DNA of 64,000 nucleotides, taken from Proteiniphilum acetatigenes DSM 18083. Its GTDB lineage: Bacteria; Bacteroidota; Bacteroidia; Bacteroidales; Dysgonomonadaceae. Shown piece by piece: positions 63,134-64,000 of this stretch; the stretch's first letter is position 1; each line of letters opens with the position of its first letter. The stretch covers positions 186,001-250,000 of the forward strand of contig NZ_KB905697.1 in assembly GCF_000380985.1 (NCBI RefSeq), written 5' to 3'. A program made the translations under genes and the position numbers. Below the pieces are notes generated by a model. The model was not told the DNA's origin and ran no database searches. It saw nothing but the letters and a program-made list of their open reading frames with translations.

Positions 63134-63155
63134 TATCCAAACAGCAATTTGGATA
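63134..63155 (-). terminator. Terminator-like hairpin in the MFS copy 2 leader
   Basis: An 8-bp stem TATCCAAA / TTTGGATA with a CAGCAA loop is followed on the minus strand by ATGCTTGTTTTTTG, about 50 nt before the MFS start codon. It is weaker than the copy 1 hairpin but occupies the same position. Confidence 0.55.
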
Positions 63156-63330
63156 GCTTTAGGTACTAGTGAAATATTTTTTGTATAGAGTAGAAAAAGT
63201 TCGACAAATATTAAGAAAAGATTTGTCTCCAAAAGGAAAAGAAAAAAATAAGGAATAGACGTTTTGTCTTCCAGGTAAATATCTGGTTAAAAGTATATTA
63301 AGAGCTAAATAAGGATCAAATAAGGAGAAT

Positions 63331-63368
63331 GCCCCCCCCCCCCGTTAACATAAGTTAACAAACCAGGG
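63331..63368 (-). promoter_or_regulatory. Conserved leader hairpin with poly-C tract, copy 2
   Basis: On the plus strand a run of 12 C (63332-63343) is followed by GTTAACATAAGTTAAC and then AGGGG. On the minus-strand RNA, CCCC pairs with the poly-G strand, with GUUAAC/GUUAAC as inner stem. The long single-base run is unusual for this genome. Confidence 0.55.
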
Positions 63369-63472
63369 GTGGTAAACTGGTTATCTATTATACTTGTTCT
63401 CATCGAATAAGATTTCATTATTACGGTATTATAAACTTTTATTTCATGTATGAGTGGAAAATTCTCACCTCA

Positions 63473-63503
63473 CAAAGAAAATAAAAAAAAATTAAACAAT
63501 AAA
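63473..63503 (-). promoter_or_regulatory. Promoter of MFS copy 2
   Basis: On the minus strand TTTCTTTG (63480-63473) aligns with the copy 1 -7 element, and a TTTA lies 19 nt upstream where copy 1 has TTTG. The spacer AATTTTTTTTATT-like block is shared by both copies. Confidence 0.45.
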
Positions 63504-63615
63504 AATATATAGAAATAAGTTATGAAACTATTTCAACTATAAATAACACAAATAAAATATTATTAGCATCCATAAAAACACTCCGAAATATATTTAACTT
63601 TCTTTATCTGAAGAA

Positions 63616-63999
63616 TTATAAGTAAACAGGCACCTGACCTGATAAACGGATATACTCGTCAAATGAACGATGAACACAGTCTTCCAAGGATAGGCCGTAA
63701 AAATAATTTCCCAGCATAAAAACCGAATCATTCGAGCGCACATTTTCAATCTGTCGCGCCATATTCCTATGCTGCATTCTCAGTGAAGGTAGTATATGTG
63801 AAGTGAACTTTGTTTCCACGATATCCTCCCGACTAATCCCGAGCACTTTGCATGCAAGATCGGACATACGCTCAGGATCCTGTTGATGTTGCCCGTAATG
63901 AAAAGAGAAACCACGCAGGGCGGGGTGATCGACACCATCCCGGGATACGGCCGAAAAGAAATCATCCGTAACAGGGATAATGCCGGCGACTCTTTGCAC
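63616..63999 (-). CDS. Probable FAD-dependent amine-oxidase-like protein, C-terminal fragment (partial)
   Basis: About 127 C-terminal residues are present; the gene continues beyond the right edge, and the GTG at 63999 is more likely an internal Val codon than a start. The region ends with FMLGNYFYGLSLEDCVHRSFDEYIRLSG, quoted in part, resembling the C-terminal FAD-binding signature of amine-oxidase/protoporphyrinogen-oxidase-type flavoproteins (LGNY..G.SLEDC). SHILPSLRMQHRNMARQIE precedes it, as in that group. The substrate is unknown. It lies upstream of the MFS copy 2 leader on the same strand. Confidence 0.65.
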   Translation of the reverse strand: MQRVAGIIPVTDDFFSAVSRDGVDHPALRGFSFHYGQHQQDPERMSDLACKVLGISREDIVETKFTSHILPSLRMQHRNMARQIENVRSNDSVFMLGNYFYGLSLEDCVHRSFDEYIRLSGQVPVYL

Positions 64000-64000
64000 C

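Larger units (their letters stand above)
63086..63615. other. Leader region of MFS copy 2
   Basis: This 530-bp AT-rich gap has no credible gene. It parallels the copy 1 leader: a promoter block (63473-63503) with CAAAGAAA and an AATTAAACAA-like stretch, a conserved hairpin containing a 12-C run (63331-63368) and a terminator-like hairpin (63134-63155). The far end lies before the oxidoreductase gene cut by the window edge. Confidence 0.7.

Overview
The window looks like chromosome of a Bacteroidales bacterium, probably of the Porphyromonadaceae/Dysgonomonadaceae type (Proteiniphilum- or Petrimonas-like; this placement is inference). The evidence is two SusC/SusD pairs, many Bacteroidetes-type lipoproteins, recurrent -7 boxes of the form TAnnTTTG, a GLPGLI-family protein, the RprX/RprY two-component pair, and a 2,421-residue SprA, the translocon of the type IX secretion system, which Bacteroides proper usually lacks. 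No tRNA, rRNA, transposase, phage gene or CRISPR array was seen.

Layout. Positions 1-24.4 kb are mostly core genes: a TamB-like protein cut by the left edge, queA, an Smr-domain protein, a small lipoprotein, an acyl-ACP thioesterase, L-serine dehydratase, ruvA, sprA, rprX-rprY, a CDP-alcohol phosphatidyltransferase, yicC, gmk, an esterase, a BASS-type transporter and a porin. Several intergenic gaps here are filled with unusual 7-bp-period repeats. Positions 24.4-30.2 kb hold an outer-membrane barrel plus GLPGLI pair, divergent from a second two-component system.

Positions 30.2-36.1 kb are a compact minus-strand operon that is the best candidate for an undescribed system. It contains a 45-residue acidic peptide with a leader-like N-terminus and a Gly/Ser/Trp/Asp-rich tail, a fimbrillin-like lipoprotein, an HPr-kinase-like P-loop protein, an S26-type peptidase, a PqqD-like protein, a PF14907-type nucleotidyltransferase and an ABC exporter. 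The accessory set resembles that of some lasso-peptide clusters, but both cyclisation enzymes are missing.

Positions 36.1-51.7 kb are an oxidative carbohydrate-use locus on the minus strand: MFS importer, SusC, SusD, a cytosolic Gfo/Idh/MocA oxidoreductase, a tetraheme cytochrome c fused to a SUMF1-fold domain, a Tat-exported Gfo/Idh/MocA lipoprotein, a Tat-exported TIM-barrel lipoprotein, a fused ResB-CcsA cytochrome c synthase, and another Gfo/Idh/MocA protein. I infer oxidation of a glycoside or sugar in the periplasm with electrons passed to c-type heme.

Positions 52.1-63.1 kb are a second SusC/SusD operon led by a near-identical copy of the MFS importer and followed by IPT/NHL, BACON/discoidin and other surface lipoproteins. 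Neither locus encodes a recognisable glycoside hydrolase, lyase, sulfatase or dedicated regulator. The two MFS copies share related leader regions of about 350-380 nt that carry an internal hairpin and a terminator-like hairpin, which suggests RNA-level control. The right edge cuts a likely FAD-dependent oxidoreductase.
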